Below, in pieces: positions 33,434 to 40,349 of a stretch of 42,991 nt of DNA. The stretch's first letter is position 1. Each line of letters begins with the position of its first letter. The position numbers were made by a program, and so were the translations under genes. The DNA comes from RGIG1681 sp045657465 (GTDB lineage Bacteria > Bacillota > Clostridia > Christensenellales > UBA1242). The stretch lies in the NCBI GenBank assembly GCA_045657465.1, contig JAZOTD010000033.1:1-42991 (forward strand), in the 5' to 3' direction. Under the pieces are notes generated by a model. The model did not search any database. It was not told where the DNA came from and was given only the letters and a program-made list of their open reading frames with translations.

Positions 33434-34618
33434 ATGGCAAAAAAAAGATTAAAATGGAAACATATTTCAGGTATTCTTAAGTGGGGGTTAACGTTAATTC
33501 CTGCATATTTGGCAAAACCATTTTTAAAAAATGTTTGGCTTATTGAAGAAGATGGAAATGAGGCAAGAGATAATGGATTTTGGATGTTTAAATATATTAG
33601 GGAGAATCATCCAAAACAAAAGTGTTTTTATGTTTTAAACAAAAAGTCACCAGATTATGAAAAAGTTGCAAAACTAGGTAAGGTGATAAAACCAAATGGT
33701 TTTTCACATTGGTTTTGGTATATTGTTGCAACAAAAAATATAGTGAGTCAAACTGCTGGAAGACCATGTGCCGCATTTACAAAAACCATGGAAAAGAAAG
33801 GTATATTTAAAACCAAAACATACTTTTTGCAGCATGGAATAATTGCCAATGATATGCCATGGCTTTATGGAAATAATAATAAATTTAAACTCTTTGTTAC
33901 ATCTGCAAGAAAAGAATATGAATTTATCAAAGAAAGATATGGATATCCTGAAGGAGTTGTGCAATTACTAGGAATTCCACGTCTTGACGGGTTGCATGAA
34001 AATGTGATAGATGAGAATATGATTTTAGTAATGCCGACCTGGAGAAATTATATTAAAAATTCCATTACAAAATTAGACAAGAATCAGGTTGATGATCAAG
34101 ATTTTGTAGAAAGTGATTTTTATAAATGCTGGAAAGCTTTTTTAGAATCTAATGAATTGAATAAGTTTTTGGAAAAAAATAAAAAGACATTATATTTTTA
34201 TCCGCATAGAAATATGCAGAAATATATGGATGAGTTTAATGTGAAATCTAAAAACATTCAAATTGCTAATGCAAAAACAAATGATATTCAAGATTTATTG
34301 AAAAGATGCGTTATGTTAATCACTGATTATTCTTCAGTAATGTTTGATGTGGCTTATCAAAAGAAACCAGTTATTTGTTATCAGTTTGACTATGAAACAT
34401 TTAGAAAAGGACAGCATAAAGAAGGTTATTTACATTATGAAGATAATTTGCTTGCAGTTCAAACTAAAACATTAGAGCAAACATTAAATCAATTAGAAGC
34501 ATTTAACAAAGAAGACTACATGTTATCAAAAGAACAATGTAAAAAGATAGATGAATTTTTCCCTTTAAATGACGCGAAAAATTGTGAAAGGGTTTATGAA
34601 GCGATAAAAAAGAATTAG
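33434..34618 (+). CDS. CDP-glycerol glycerophosphotransferase family protein
   Basis: A 394-residue Glyphos_transf-family enzyme with FLQHGIIANDMPWLY (about 133-147), MPTWRNYI, FYPHRNMQKYMDEF and LITDYSSVMFDVAYQ (about 297-311). The whole protein matches the C-terminal half of the preceding gene segment for segment (EARDNGFWMFKYIRE against EARDNGYWLFKHIRE; GFSHWFWY in both), so the two arose by tandem duplication. A hydrophobic segment near residues 12-32 may dock it to the membrane. It starts one base after the preceding stop, with AAGGAAAG as ribosome-binding site. Expected to add glycerol- or ribitol-phosphate to the glycan; which step differs from its paralogue is unknown. Confidence 0.88.
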   Translation: MAKKRLKWKHISGILKWGLTLIPAYLAKPFLKNVWLIEEDGNEARDNGFWMFKYIRENHPKQKCFYVLNKKSPDYEKVAKLGKVIKPNGFSHWFWYIVATKNIVSQTAGRPCAAFTKTMEKKGIFKTKTYFLQHGIIANDMPWLYGNNNKFKLFVTSARKEYEFIKERYGYPEGVVQLLGIPRLDGLHENVIDENMILVMPTWRNYIKNSITKLDKNQVDDQDFVESDFYKCWKAFLESNELNKFLEKNKKTLYFYPHRNMQKYMDEFNVKSKNIQIANAKTNDIQDLLKRCVMLITDYSSVMFDVAYQKKPVICYQFDYETFRKGQHKEGYLHYEDNLLAVQTKTLEQTLNQLEAFNKEDYMLSKEQCKKIDEFFPLNDAKNCERVYEAIKKN

Positions 34619-34627
34619 GAGAATATT

Positions 34628-35626
34628 ATGAAAAAAGATCCATTGCTTTCAGTTATTGTGCCGATTTATAAAGTTGAAGAATATTTATCAAAATGTTTAG
34701 ATTCTATCATTAACCAAACATATAAAAATCTCGAAATAATTTTAGTGGATGATGGAAGCCCTGATAAATGTCCCCAAATTTGCGATGAATATGCAAAAAA
34801 AGATAATCGCATAAAAGTTATTCACAAAGAAAATGGTGGGGTATCATCAGCTAGAAATTTAGGATTAGATGTTTCAAAAGGTGAATTTGTTACTTTTGTA
34901 GATAGTGATGACTGGCTTGATGAAACTATGTATGAAAAAATGATGGCAAAACAAAAAGAAGAGAATTTAGATTTAATTTTTGCTAGATATAAATCTGTAA
35001 GAGATGGATTAATTGTAGATATAAAAGAGGAACAATTAGATGATTTTTGTAAAACAAATGATTTAAGTTATATGCTAAATCATTTTACAAAATTTAAGAT
35101 AATAGACAACGTTCGATATAATTATGACTATGTTATGTGTTCTATTTGGAGAATGTTATTTAGAAAAGTATGCGTATCAAATATAAGGTTTGATACAAGC
35201 ATTAGATACATGGAAGATTGTATTTTTGTTTATGAAACTTTTTTACAAAATCAATTAAAGAGTGGTTTTGTTGATGACTATTTATATTATTATTTACACA
35301 GGGAAACTTCAGCTACCAATATTAAAGGGTCATATCTAATTAATAATAGCAAAAACATATCAAAAAAACTATTAGAAATATTTACAAATACAAAATACAT
35401 TGAGCTGGCGAAGGCTAAAATATTCTTTTGTTATTTTGATTGTGTTAATAGTAAGTATCGACTCAAGTACGATATTGATTTAAAAGAAGTACGTGATTTA
35501 AACAAAAGAGAAAATTATTTGGCTGCTAAAAGAATAAAAAAGAACCTTAAGAGTAAAGTTAAATGTTTTTGTGCACATTATGGCTTGTTCTTCATATTTA
35601 AATTAAAAGGATTATTAAAAAAATAA
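34628..35626 (+). CDS. family 2 glycosyltransferase
   Basis: A 332-residue GT2 enzyme of the EpsJ/EpsH type: LLSVIVPIYKVEEYLSKCLD at the start, LVDDGSPDKCPQICDEYA, NGGVSSARNLGLD and the metal site FVDSDDWLDE (about 94-103). The C-terminal part is helical with aromatic-rich stretches seen in exopolysaccharide transferases. Last gene of the operon; AGGAG precedes ATG 34628, nine bases after the previous gene, and a terminator follows. Sugar not known. Confidence 0.9.
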   Translation: MKKDPLLSVIVPIYKVEEYLSKCLDSIINQTYKNLEIILVDDGSPDKCPQICDEYAKKDNRIKVIHKENGGVSSARNLGLDVSKGEFVTFVDSDDWLDETMYEKMMAKQKEENLDLIFARYKSVRDGLIVDIKEEQLDDFCKTNDLSYMLNHFTKFKIIDNVRYNYDYVMCSIWRMLFRKVCVSNIRFDTSIRYMEDCIFVYETFLQNQLKSGFVDDYLYYYLHRETSATNIKGSYLINNSKNISKKLLEIFTNTKYIELAKAKIFFCYFDCVNSKYRLKYDIDLKEVRDLNKRENYLAAKRIKKNLKSKVKCFCAHYGLFFIFKLKGLLKK

Positions 35627-35637
35627 TATTTAACTGG

Positions 35638-35667
35638 AAAGCGCGCGGGAATGCGTGCTTTTTATAT
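35638..35667 (+). terminator. intrinsic terminator of the second glycan operon
   Basis: AAAGCGCGC-GGGAAT-GCGTGCTTT (one G-U pair) followed by TTTATATTT; notably GC-rich for this sequence. Confidence 0.82.
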
Positions 35668-35679
35668 TTAAATTGGGTA

Positions 35680-35708
35680 TTGAAATGTGGGAGCGGGTGT
35701 GGTAAAAT
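35680..35708 (+). promoter_or_regulatory. promoter of the unknown 325-residue protein gene
   Basis: TTGAAA (35680-35685), 17-base G-rich spacer, TAAAAT (35703-35708). Confidence 0.7.
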
Positions 35709-35746
35709 AGGGGTGTGAAGATAACTTTTAAAGGGAGAAAGGGGTT

Positions 35747-36724
35747 ATGTTGACACTTAAAGAAGCTAAGAAAATTCCATATGAACAGCTTGATGCAGAT
35801 ACTCAGGCTTATGTGTATGGTTTGTTTAATTTGTATAATGTTAGAAAGCAGATTGCTGAAAACAACAAGGCGCTGTCAAAGCGATTTGGAATCTATTTGG
35901 GGACGAATGATCCACGTGAATATGCTCGCTGTTTTAATGCTTTTAACAGTGCATTTATTGGTGCTGATTTAATCAAAGAACTTGAATATGATGAAATTCA
36001 CACTAACTATTTAAGGGATATGTCTGAAGATAGATTTAATGCACATTTAAATTCACATTACAACAGTTTTGAAAGAAAAATGGCGTTAATATGTTTTTCG
36101 ACAAGACCAAGCGAAAGAATTGCAAACAGAGTTGATTTGCCTGTTATGGTGGCTTATGCAAATATGCAATTTAAGGTGATTGAAGAACTAAAAAAACATC
36201 CTAAAACAGGATCGCTTTCTGATATGATAACAGATGCTGCTGATGCAGTAAGAAAAGAATTTTATGAAATTCATGGCTATAAACTTAATCAATCTGAAGT
36301 TGCTGAAACCAGAACAGATTATAAAAGTGTTGGCAACAAAGCGGCTCCTATTTGGAAGTCTATGATTGAATGCTATAAAAAGCTTTTAAGAGATTATAGA
36401 AGCATCGAAGCGGCAGATTTTGTTTGCAGAAGTTTTGTTTTGACAGAACAAGATAAAAGGTCGTTCACTTCAATTTATGACACAATGATGACTCAAGCAA
36501 GCAGAAAACTTGATATGGATAGACAAAACGCCAAGAATATGGCAGAGTTATTTCCAGAATATTATAATCAAGCTGATTATGATGAGGTTTTTGGAAGAGC
36601 ATATGCTGAAGAAGTGTTTTCAGAATATATTGAGGCAGGCATGGATATGCTTTTAGACAAGTATTTAACAGATCCAATATACGAAGAAAAACCAAAAGAG
36701 AAAAAACAAAAAGGTGAGAATTAG
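35747..36724 (+). CDS. unknown helical cytoplasmic protein
   Basis: I do not recognise this 325-residue protein. It has no signal peptide or membrane helix, is rich in charged residues and Tyr/Asn, and looks mostly alpha-helical. The C-terminus is a Lys/Glu-rich tail (about 308-325). Segments that might help a profile search are TNDPREYARCFNAFNSAF (about 53-70), FSTRPSERIANRVDLPVM (about 116-133) and the WKSMIECYKKLLRDYRS stretch (about 204-220). It has its own promoter, an AAAGGGAGAAAGG ribosome-binding region and a shared terminator, so it is monocistronic. Real gene by ribosome-binding site and codon pattern; function unknown. Confidence 0.7.
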   Translation: MLTLKEAKKIPYEQLDADTQAYVYGLFNLYNVRKQIAENNKALSKRFGIYLGTNDPREYARCFNAFNSAFIGADLIKELEYDEIHTNYLRDMSEDRFNAHLNSHYNSFERKMALICFSTRPSERIANRVDLPVMVAYANMQFKVIEELKKHPKTGSLSDMITDAADAVRKEFYEIHGYKLNQSEVAETRTDYKSVGNKAAPIWKSMIECYKKLLRDYRSIEAADFVCRSFVLTEQDKRSFTSIYDTMMTQASRKLDMDRQNAKNMAELFPEYYNQADYDEVFGRAYAEEVFSEYIEAGMDMLLDKYLTDPIYEEKPKEKKQKGEN

Positions 36725-36755
36725 GTCTAACCTATTTAAAATTAGTGTAAATATA

Positions 36756-36788
36756 AAAAATACAGCATTTAATTTGCTGTATTTTTGT
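36756..36788. terminator. bidirectional terminator
   Basis: AAAAATACAGCA-TTTAATT-TGCTGTATTTTT between the convergent unknown gene (+) and pnuC (-); overlaps the pnuC stop. Confidence 0.88.
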
Positions 36789-37464
36789 TTTGTTGTTTTT
36801 TTTCTAATTTAATCCATTCTATTAACCCATAAATATCATATGTTATTTGAAATATGTGGTATATGCACATTGGCAAAAATGATAAATCACCTTGTATAAC
36901 TAAAAATATCCATAAAACTGGAACAATAAAGTCATTAACTAGGAAAGCAACTTGATTCCATTTACATCTTCTGATAAGCAGATAAACCGCTGGGAGCATT
37001 GATAAAAATGACAAACAACTTATAATTAATTGAGCAGTGTTCAAAAGTTTTAATATAAAATAAACTCCAACGGCCACAATCAAAAAAGCACATCCAGAAA
37101 AGAACCATTCTTTTAAAGATAAATTACTTCTAACAATAACAACATTATCTGTTTTATCTCGGTTTGAAAGCCAATGAATTACACCATAAATATACATTGG
37201 TAACATAATTATTAGATATAATAACGCTTCTCCATAGTATTTTTGAGAATAGGAAATAAATATATAAAAACAAAAATATATAATCCCAATAAATTGAGTT
37301 GCTATCTTGCCTTTTGCTTGGGTAAAAACACATAATAAACCTAATAGAGTGCTTACAATGATATACCATTGGGAGCTAAATATTATTCCAGAAATTGTAA
37401 CAACACTAACACCCAAGCCTATAAGTGTTAAATCAACAAAATTATATCCTTTCCAAGTTTTCAT
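36769..37464 (-). CDS. pnuC: nicotinamide riboside/mononucleotide transporter PnuC
   Basis: A 231-residue membrane protein with seven predicted helices and the PnuC family signature: GKIATQFIGIIYFCFYIFIS and YGEALLYLIIMLPMYIYGVI (about 51-95), the substrate-contacting helices, then WNQVAFLVNDFIVPVLWI and YDIYGLIEWI near the end. PnuC imports nicotinamide riboside by facilitated diffusion for NAD synthesis. AAGGAG precedes the ATG. The promoter contains a 10-bp palindrome likely to bind a regulator. The next genes upstream encode a Nudix hydrolase and a RyR-like protein, but a terminator separates them. No nadR-type kinase is in the window. Confidence 0.9.
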   Translation of the reverse strand: MKTWKGYNFVDLTLIGLGVSVVTISGIIFSSQWYIIVSTLLGLLCVFTQAKGKIATQFIGIIYFCFYIFISYSQKYYGEALLYLIIMLPMYIYGVIHWLSNRDKTDNVVIVRSNLSLKEWFFSGCAFLIVAVGVYFILKLLNTAQLIISCLSFLSMLPAVYLLIRRCKWNQVAFLVNDFIVPVLWIFLVIQGDLSFLPMCIYHIFQITYDIYGLIEWIKLEKKQQNKNTAN

Positions 37465-37483
37465 AATAGCTCCTTATAAAATT

Positions 37484-37504
37484 ATTATAACATAAACGTA
37501 CGTT
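37484..37504 (-). promoter_or_regulatory. pnuC promoter -10 with palindromic operator
   Basis: Minus strand TATAAT at 37489-37484, 20 bases before the pnuC start. The perfect palindrome AACGTACGTT (37495-37504) lies between the -10 and -35 positions. The -35 is poor, as in a regulated promoter. Not identified as a known NiaR or NrtR site. Confidence 0.55.
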
Positions 37505-37511
37505 AATTGCA

Positions 37512-37549
37512 TCAAAAAAAGAGAACTAGATCTATATTCTAATTCTCTT
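37512..37549 (-). terminator. intrinsic terminator of the RyR-like/Nudix operon
   Basis: Minus strand AAGAGAATTAGA-ATATAGA-TCTAGTTCTCTT (one wobble) followed by TTTTT, between the Nudix gene and pnuC. Confidence 0.82.
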
Positions 37550-37575
37550 AATTATGACACTAATTTTAAAATACA

Positions 37576-38001
37576 CTAACCCAAATCGCTTTCTTTATCG
37601 AACAGTTTTGAGATATTGTCTTTGATAGTATTCCAAGATTTTTTCAGGCTTGGGTATGATAAGGTTTCTTCAACTTTTTCAAATGGTGTCCAAACCACGT
37701 CATGGGTGTCGGTGCTGTCGTTGTCACTTTTTCCATTATCGATAGCAACGAACATATAGCACACGCAATTTTCACCTTTTGGGGTGGTGTAGTGCTCTTC
37801 ATATGGTGCAATGTCTTCAACAATGATTGCGTCACGTTTTGTTTCTTCAGCGGTTTCACGAAGAGCTGCAGTTTTTGCATCTTCACCGGCTTCAATATGT
37901 CCTTTTGGAAAAGTGTAATCATTATGATGGTCACGATAAATCAAGCAGATTTGTTTTGTTTTTAAATCAACTAAAAAACATCCAGCTTTTTGAGTTTCCA
38001 T
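37576..38001 (-). CDS. Nudix hydrolase
   Basis: A 141-residue Nudix-domain enzyme, which cleaves a nucleoside diphosphate linked to another moiety. The Nudix box GHIEAGEDAKTAALRETAEE (residues 34-53) fits G-x5-E-x7-R-E-U-x-E-E; the usual Gly two residues later is Lys. The YTFPKGHIEAGE start resembles MutT and diadenosine-polyphosphate (Ap4A) hydrolase branches. Two possible substrates given its neighbours (pnuC, RyR-like) are NAD/ADP-ribose and Ap4A; the sequence does not decide. AAGGAG precedes the ATG. It follows the RyR-like gene by 18 bases. Confidence 0.88.
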   Translation of the reverse strand: METQKAGCFLVDLKTKQICLIYRDHHNDYTFPKGHIEAGEDAKTAALRETAEETKRDAIIVEDIAPYEEHYTTPKGENCVCYMFVAIDNGKSDNDSTDTHDVVWTPFEKVEETLSYPSLKKSWNTIKDNISKLFDKESDLG

Positions 38002-38019
38002 TTTGACTCCTTGATAATA

Positions 38020-38766
38020 TTAATTGTCGCCTGGTTGACCAGGTGTTGATGGTCCGCCACTGGTTGGTCCATTCTTTTCTTTCATTTTTTCCATTAGCAT
38101 ATTGATTAAGTCAAGTGCCATTTTGTAATGAACAAGGTCTTTATCTTTTTCATCTTGTGGTAGGTTGATGTAAGATGTTGCAAGTTGTTCGTTTGTGTAA
38201 ACAGTGTCGCCGTCTTGATCATAATAAACATTTTCTCTGGCGATCCATGATTCATGGATTGCATTTGCAATTGCAACAGTAACAAATTCTTTAATAGCTG
38301 GATTATTGCTGTTTATTTGTTGCCAGAAATTAATAACAGAGCGAGTTGCAGCACATCCTGCCATAAAGTTATCTTTTTGCCAATATGGTGACAGTGATGC
38401 AAATGGAGTATTTGCAATATCCATGCATAAAACACCATCTTGAATAAATAAAGTTGTGCCATTCGTTCTACCACTTGCAATAACTGATGCTACAAAGTCT
38501 TGATCAATGGTTTCGGTTAATTTTTTAATTCTTGGATTATTTGGTAATCCTTGTTCATTTGGTTGATCTAACTTTCTTGATTCGCAATAAGCCTCATGTA
38601 AAAGAGAACCTAAAATCGCACCAAGCAAGTATTGTTCTTCAACAGATAATGTTTGTAAATCCTGATGTCTTTTTGCAATTTCATCAATAATTTCAGCTGG
38701 GTTGTTTGTTTTAAAAATCGTTGATATTTCACCAAGGACTTTTTTCATGTAATCTTCTTTTGCCAT
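38020..38766 (-). CDS. RyR-domain-like protein
   Basis: A 248-residue soluble protein without close recognised family overall. The C-terminal half matches the prokaryotic RyR (ryanodine-receptor repeat) pattern: AIANAIHESWIARE (about 166-178, HE-x-W hallmark) followed by LATSYINLPQDEKDKDLVHY (about 195-214, L-x-x-Y-x-x-L-P-x-x-E-K-x-x-D). The N-terminal part is helical (LHEAYCESRK), and the tail is Gly/Pro-rich. RyR domains in prokaryotes have been proposed to sense nucleotide-derived ligands; it lies 18 bases before a Nudix gene, consistent with but not proof of such a role. Near-consensus promoter and AAGGAG precede it. Confidence 0.5.
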   Translation of the reverse strand: MAKEDYMKKVLGEISTIFKTNNPAEIIDEIAKRHQDLQTLSVEEQYLLGAILGSLLHEAYCESRKLDQPNEQGLPNNPRIKKLTETIDQDFVASVIASGRTNGTTLFIQDGVLCMDIANTPFASLSPYWQKDNFMAGCAATRSVINFWQQINSNNPAIKEFVTVAIANAIHESWIARENVYYDQDGDTVYTNEQLATSYINLPQDEKDKDLVHYKMALDLINMLMEKMKEKNGPTSGGPSTPGQPGDN

Positions 38767-38789
38767 ATTAAAATCTCCTTATTGATATC

Positions 38790-38818
38790 ATTATAAGGTA
38801 TTATGAGTATAATTTCAA
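38790..38818 (-). promoter_or_regulatory. promoter of the RyR-like/Nudix operon
   Basis: Minus strand TTGAAA (38818-38813), 17-base spacer, TATAAT (38795-38790). Confidence 0.8.
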
Positions 38819-38845
38819 TATTTTTTATATCGCAACTATATAAAA

Positions 38846-38874
38846 TAAAAAAAACCTTCAAAAAAGAAGGTTTA
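38846..38874 (-). terminator. intrinsic terminator of the sugar-kinase gene
   Basis: Minus strand AAACCTTC-TTTTTT-GAAGGTTT followed by TTTTTTATTTTA. Confidence 0.85.
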
Positions 38875-38877
38875 GAT

Positions 38878-39987
38878 TTATGATTTTTGTGATGCTACTA
38901 ACAATTCATTTACGATGTCTTCCATTTCTTTTTTATTTGCAAGCATTGACTTAGCAAGTTTTAATTGGCATCTTGCTCTGTCAAGGTTGTGTTCAGCATA
39001 GGCTGTTTTAAAGTAGTTATCGCCATCCAAATAGTCTGTTAAAAACCTGAGTCCGCATTCGGTTGTCATAGTGATTGCACCAAGCACAAGGGTGTTTTTT
39101 TCTTGTTCTGAAATTTTTCCAGAAACTTCTGACAAGAAGCCTGATGTGAAAGCCTTGAACTTTTCTGTGTCAACTTCAACTTTTGAAAGGTTGGTTTCAT
39201 CTTCAGCTGATGTGTTGGCAATGAATCTGATTGCGTCACCAAAATCAAAACCTAACAGCCCTGGCATAACAGTGTCTAGGTCAATCACACACAAAAATTT
39301 TTTTGTGTCTGCATCATATAAAACATTGTTGCACTTTGTGTCATTGTGAGTGACTTTTAGTTTTAGGTCGCCTTTCTTTTGCATGGCATACATTTGTGTT
39401 GCTATTGGTTCAAGTTTTAAAAATTCCTCAATTTCTTCAGTTATAAACTCTGCTCTTTGAACTGGATTTTGTTGAAGTATGGTTTTGAAAATTTCATATC
39501 TGTTTGGTGTGTTGTGGAAGTGTGGGATGATGATATTTAATCTTTCAGCAGGAAAATCTGCGAGAAGTCCTTGAAATTCACCAAAGGCCTTTCCTGTTTC
39601 TTTGATAACTGAAAGGTCTTGTGTTTCGTTGAAAGTGATGGAGTTTTCAATAAATTCACAAATTCTCCAATACCCACCATAATTATCAACAACAAAAGGT
39701 CTTCCGTCTTTCGTAAATTTAAAAGTCAGTGTTTTAGGAGCATGGTTAGAAGTTTTTGTTTTATGGTTAATATGAGTTGTGACGTCAATTATGTTTTCCA
39801 TAACCTTATCTGGTTGTTTGAAAACATAGTCGTTAATTTTTTGAAGAAGGTATTTTTGTTCTTTGTTATCATGTGTAAAAGTCACAACAAATGTTGTGTT
39901 GATGTGACCATTGGTGATTGTTTCGATAGATTTGAAATCGCCTTTAATGTCAAAGGCTCTGCATAATTGAATTAGTTCGTTTTCCAT
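38878..39987 (-). CDS. NahK-like N-acetylhexosamine kinase (APH fold)
   Basis: A 369-residue aminoglycoside-phosphotransferase-fold kinase. The catalytic HNDTKCNNVLYD (about 214-225, H-x-D-x-x-x-x-N) and metal-binding VIDLDTVMPGLLGFDFGD (about 235-252) are almost the pattern of bifidobacterial NahK, which phosphorylates GlcNAc/GalNAc released from host or mucin glycans at C1. Residues 1-60, ITNGHINTTFVVTF and LLQKIND, hold the nucleotide-binding N-lobe. No lacto-N-biose phosphorylase gene is nearby, so substrate is inferred. No Shine-Dalgarno; the ATG is six bases after the -10, so the mRNA is predicted leaderless. Confidence 0.82.
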   Translation of the reverse strand: MENELIQLCRAFDIKGDFKSIETITNGHINTTFVVTFTHDNKEQKYLLQKINDYVFKQPDKVMENIIDVTTHINHKTKTSNHAPKTLTFKFTKDGRPFVVDNYGGYWRICEFIENSITFNETQDLSVIKETGKAFGEFQGLLADFPAERLNIIIPHFHNTPNRYEIFKTILQQNPVQRAEFITEEIEEFLKLEPIATQMYAMQKKGDLKLKVTHNDTKCNNVLYDADTKKFLCVIDLDTVMPGLLGFDFGDAIRFIANTSAEDETNLSKVEVDTEKFKAFTSGFLSEVSGKISEQEKNTLVLGAITMTTECGLRFLTDYLDGDNYFKTAYAEHNLDRARCQLKLAKSMLANKKEMEDIVNELLVASQKS

Positions 39988-39993
39988 ATTAAT

Positions 39994-40021
39994 ATTATAT
40001 AATATGTCAAAAAAAATGCAA
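39994..40021 (-). promoter_or_regulatory. leaderless promoter of the NahK-like gene
   Basis: Minus strand TATAAT (39999-39994), six bases (ATTAAT), then the ATG at 39987, placing the expected transcription start on the start codon. The best -35 is TTGCAT (40021-40016), 16 bases from the -10. Confidence 0.55.
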
Positions 40022-40056
40022 GTGTGATTTGTTTTTTATAAAAATTTTATAAAAAC

Positions 40057-40086
40057 AAAAACACTTGGAATTTTCCAAGTGTTTTT
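40057..40086 (-). terminator. intrinsic terminator after tRNA-Arg
   Basis: AAAAACACTTGGAA-TT-TTCCAAGTGTTTTT, with a T-rich run on the minus strand, 28 bases past the tRNA 3' end. Confidence 0.85.
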
Positions 40087-40113
40087 GTTGTGACGATTAA
40101 TGTGTCACAGAGT

Positions 40114-40190
40114 TGGTGCAACTGAAGGGATTCGAACCCCTGACCGCTCGGTTCGTAGCCGAGTACTCTATCCAGCTGAGCTACAGTTGC
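40114..40190 (-). tRNA. tRNA-Arg(ACG), CCA encoded
   Basis: A full cloverleaf on the minus strand: acceptor GCAACTG pairs with CAGTTGC, D arm GCTC...GAGT, anticodon stem CTCGG/CCGAG with loop CTACGAA (anticodon ACG, usually inosine-modified), T arm with GGTTCGAATCC, discriminator A and encoded CCA (40116-40114). An overlap-free, canonical single tRNA. Confidence 0.97.
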
Positions 40191-40205
40191 ATGAATTACG
40201 TGATT

Positions 40206-40234
40206 ATAATATAACTTTTTTAACTTTTTGTCAA
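40206..40234 (-). promoter_or_regulatory. promoter of tRNA-Arg
   Basis: Minus strand TTGACA (40234-40229), 17-base spacer, TATTAT (40211-40206), ending 15 bases before the tRNA. Confidence 0.85.
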
Positions 40235-40297
40235 TAGAATAATTCTTGTTTGTTAAATATTATATTTCTTTTAGAGCATAAGGGTGGCTTATTTTAA

Positions 40298-40327
40298 TTG
40301 CTTAAAAGTGTATGTTTGTGGTATAAA
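40298..40327 (+). promoter_or_regulatory. promoter of the transglutaminase-fold gene
   Basis: TTGCTT (40298-40303), 18-base spacer ending TGG, TATAAA (40322-40327). Confidence 0.55.
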
Positions 40328-40349
40328 TTAAGTGTTGTTAGGAGTTACT

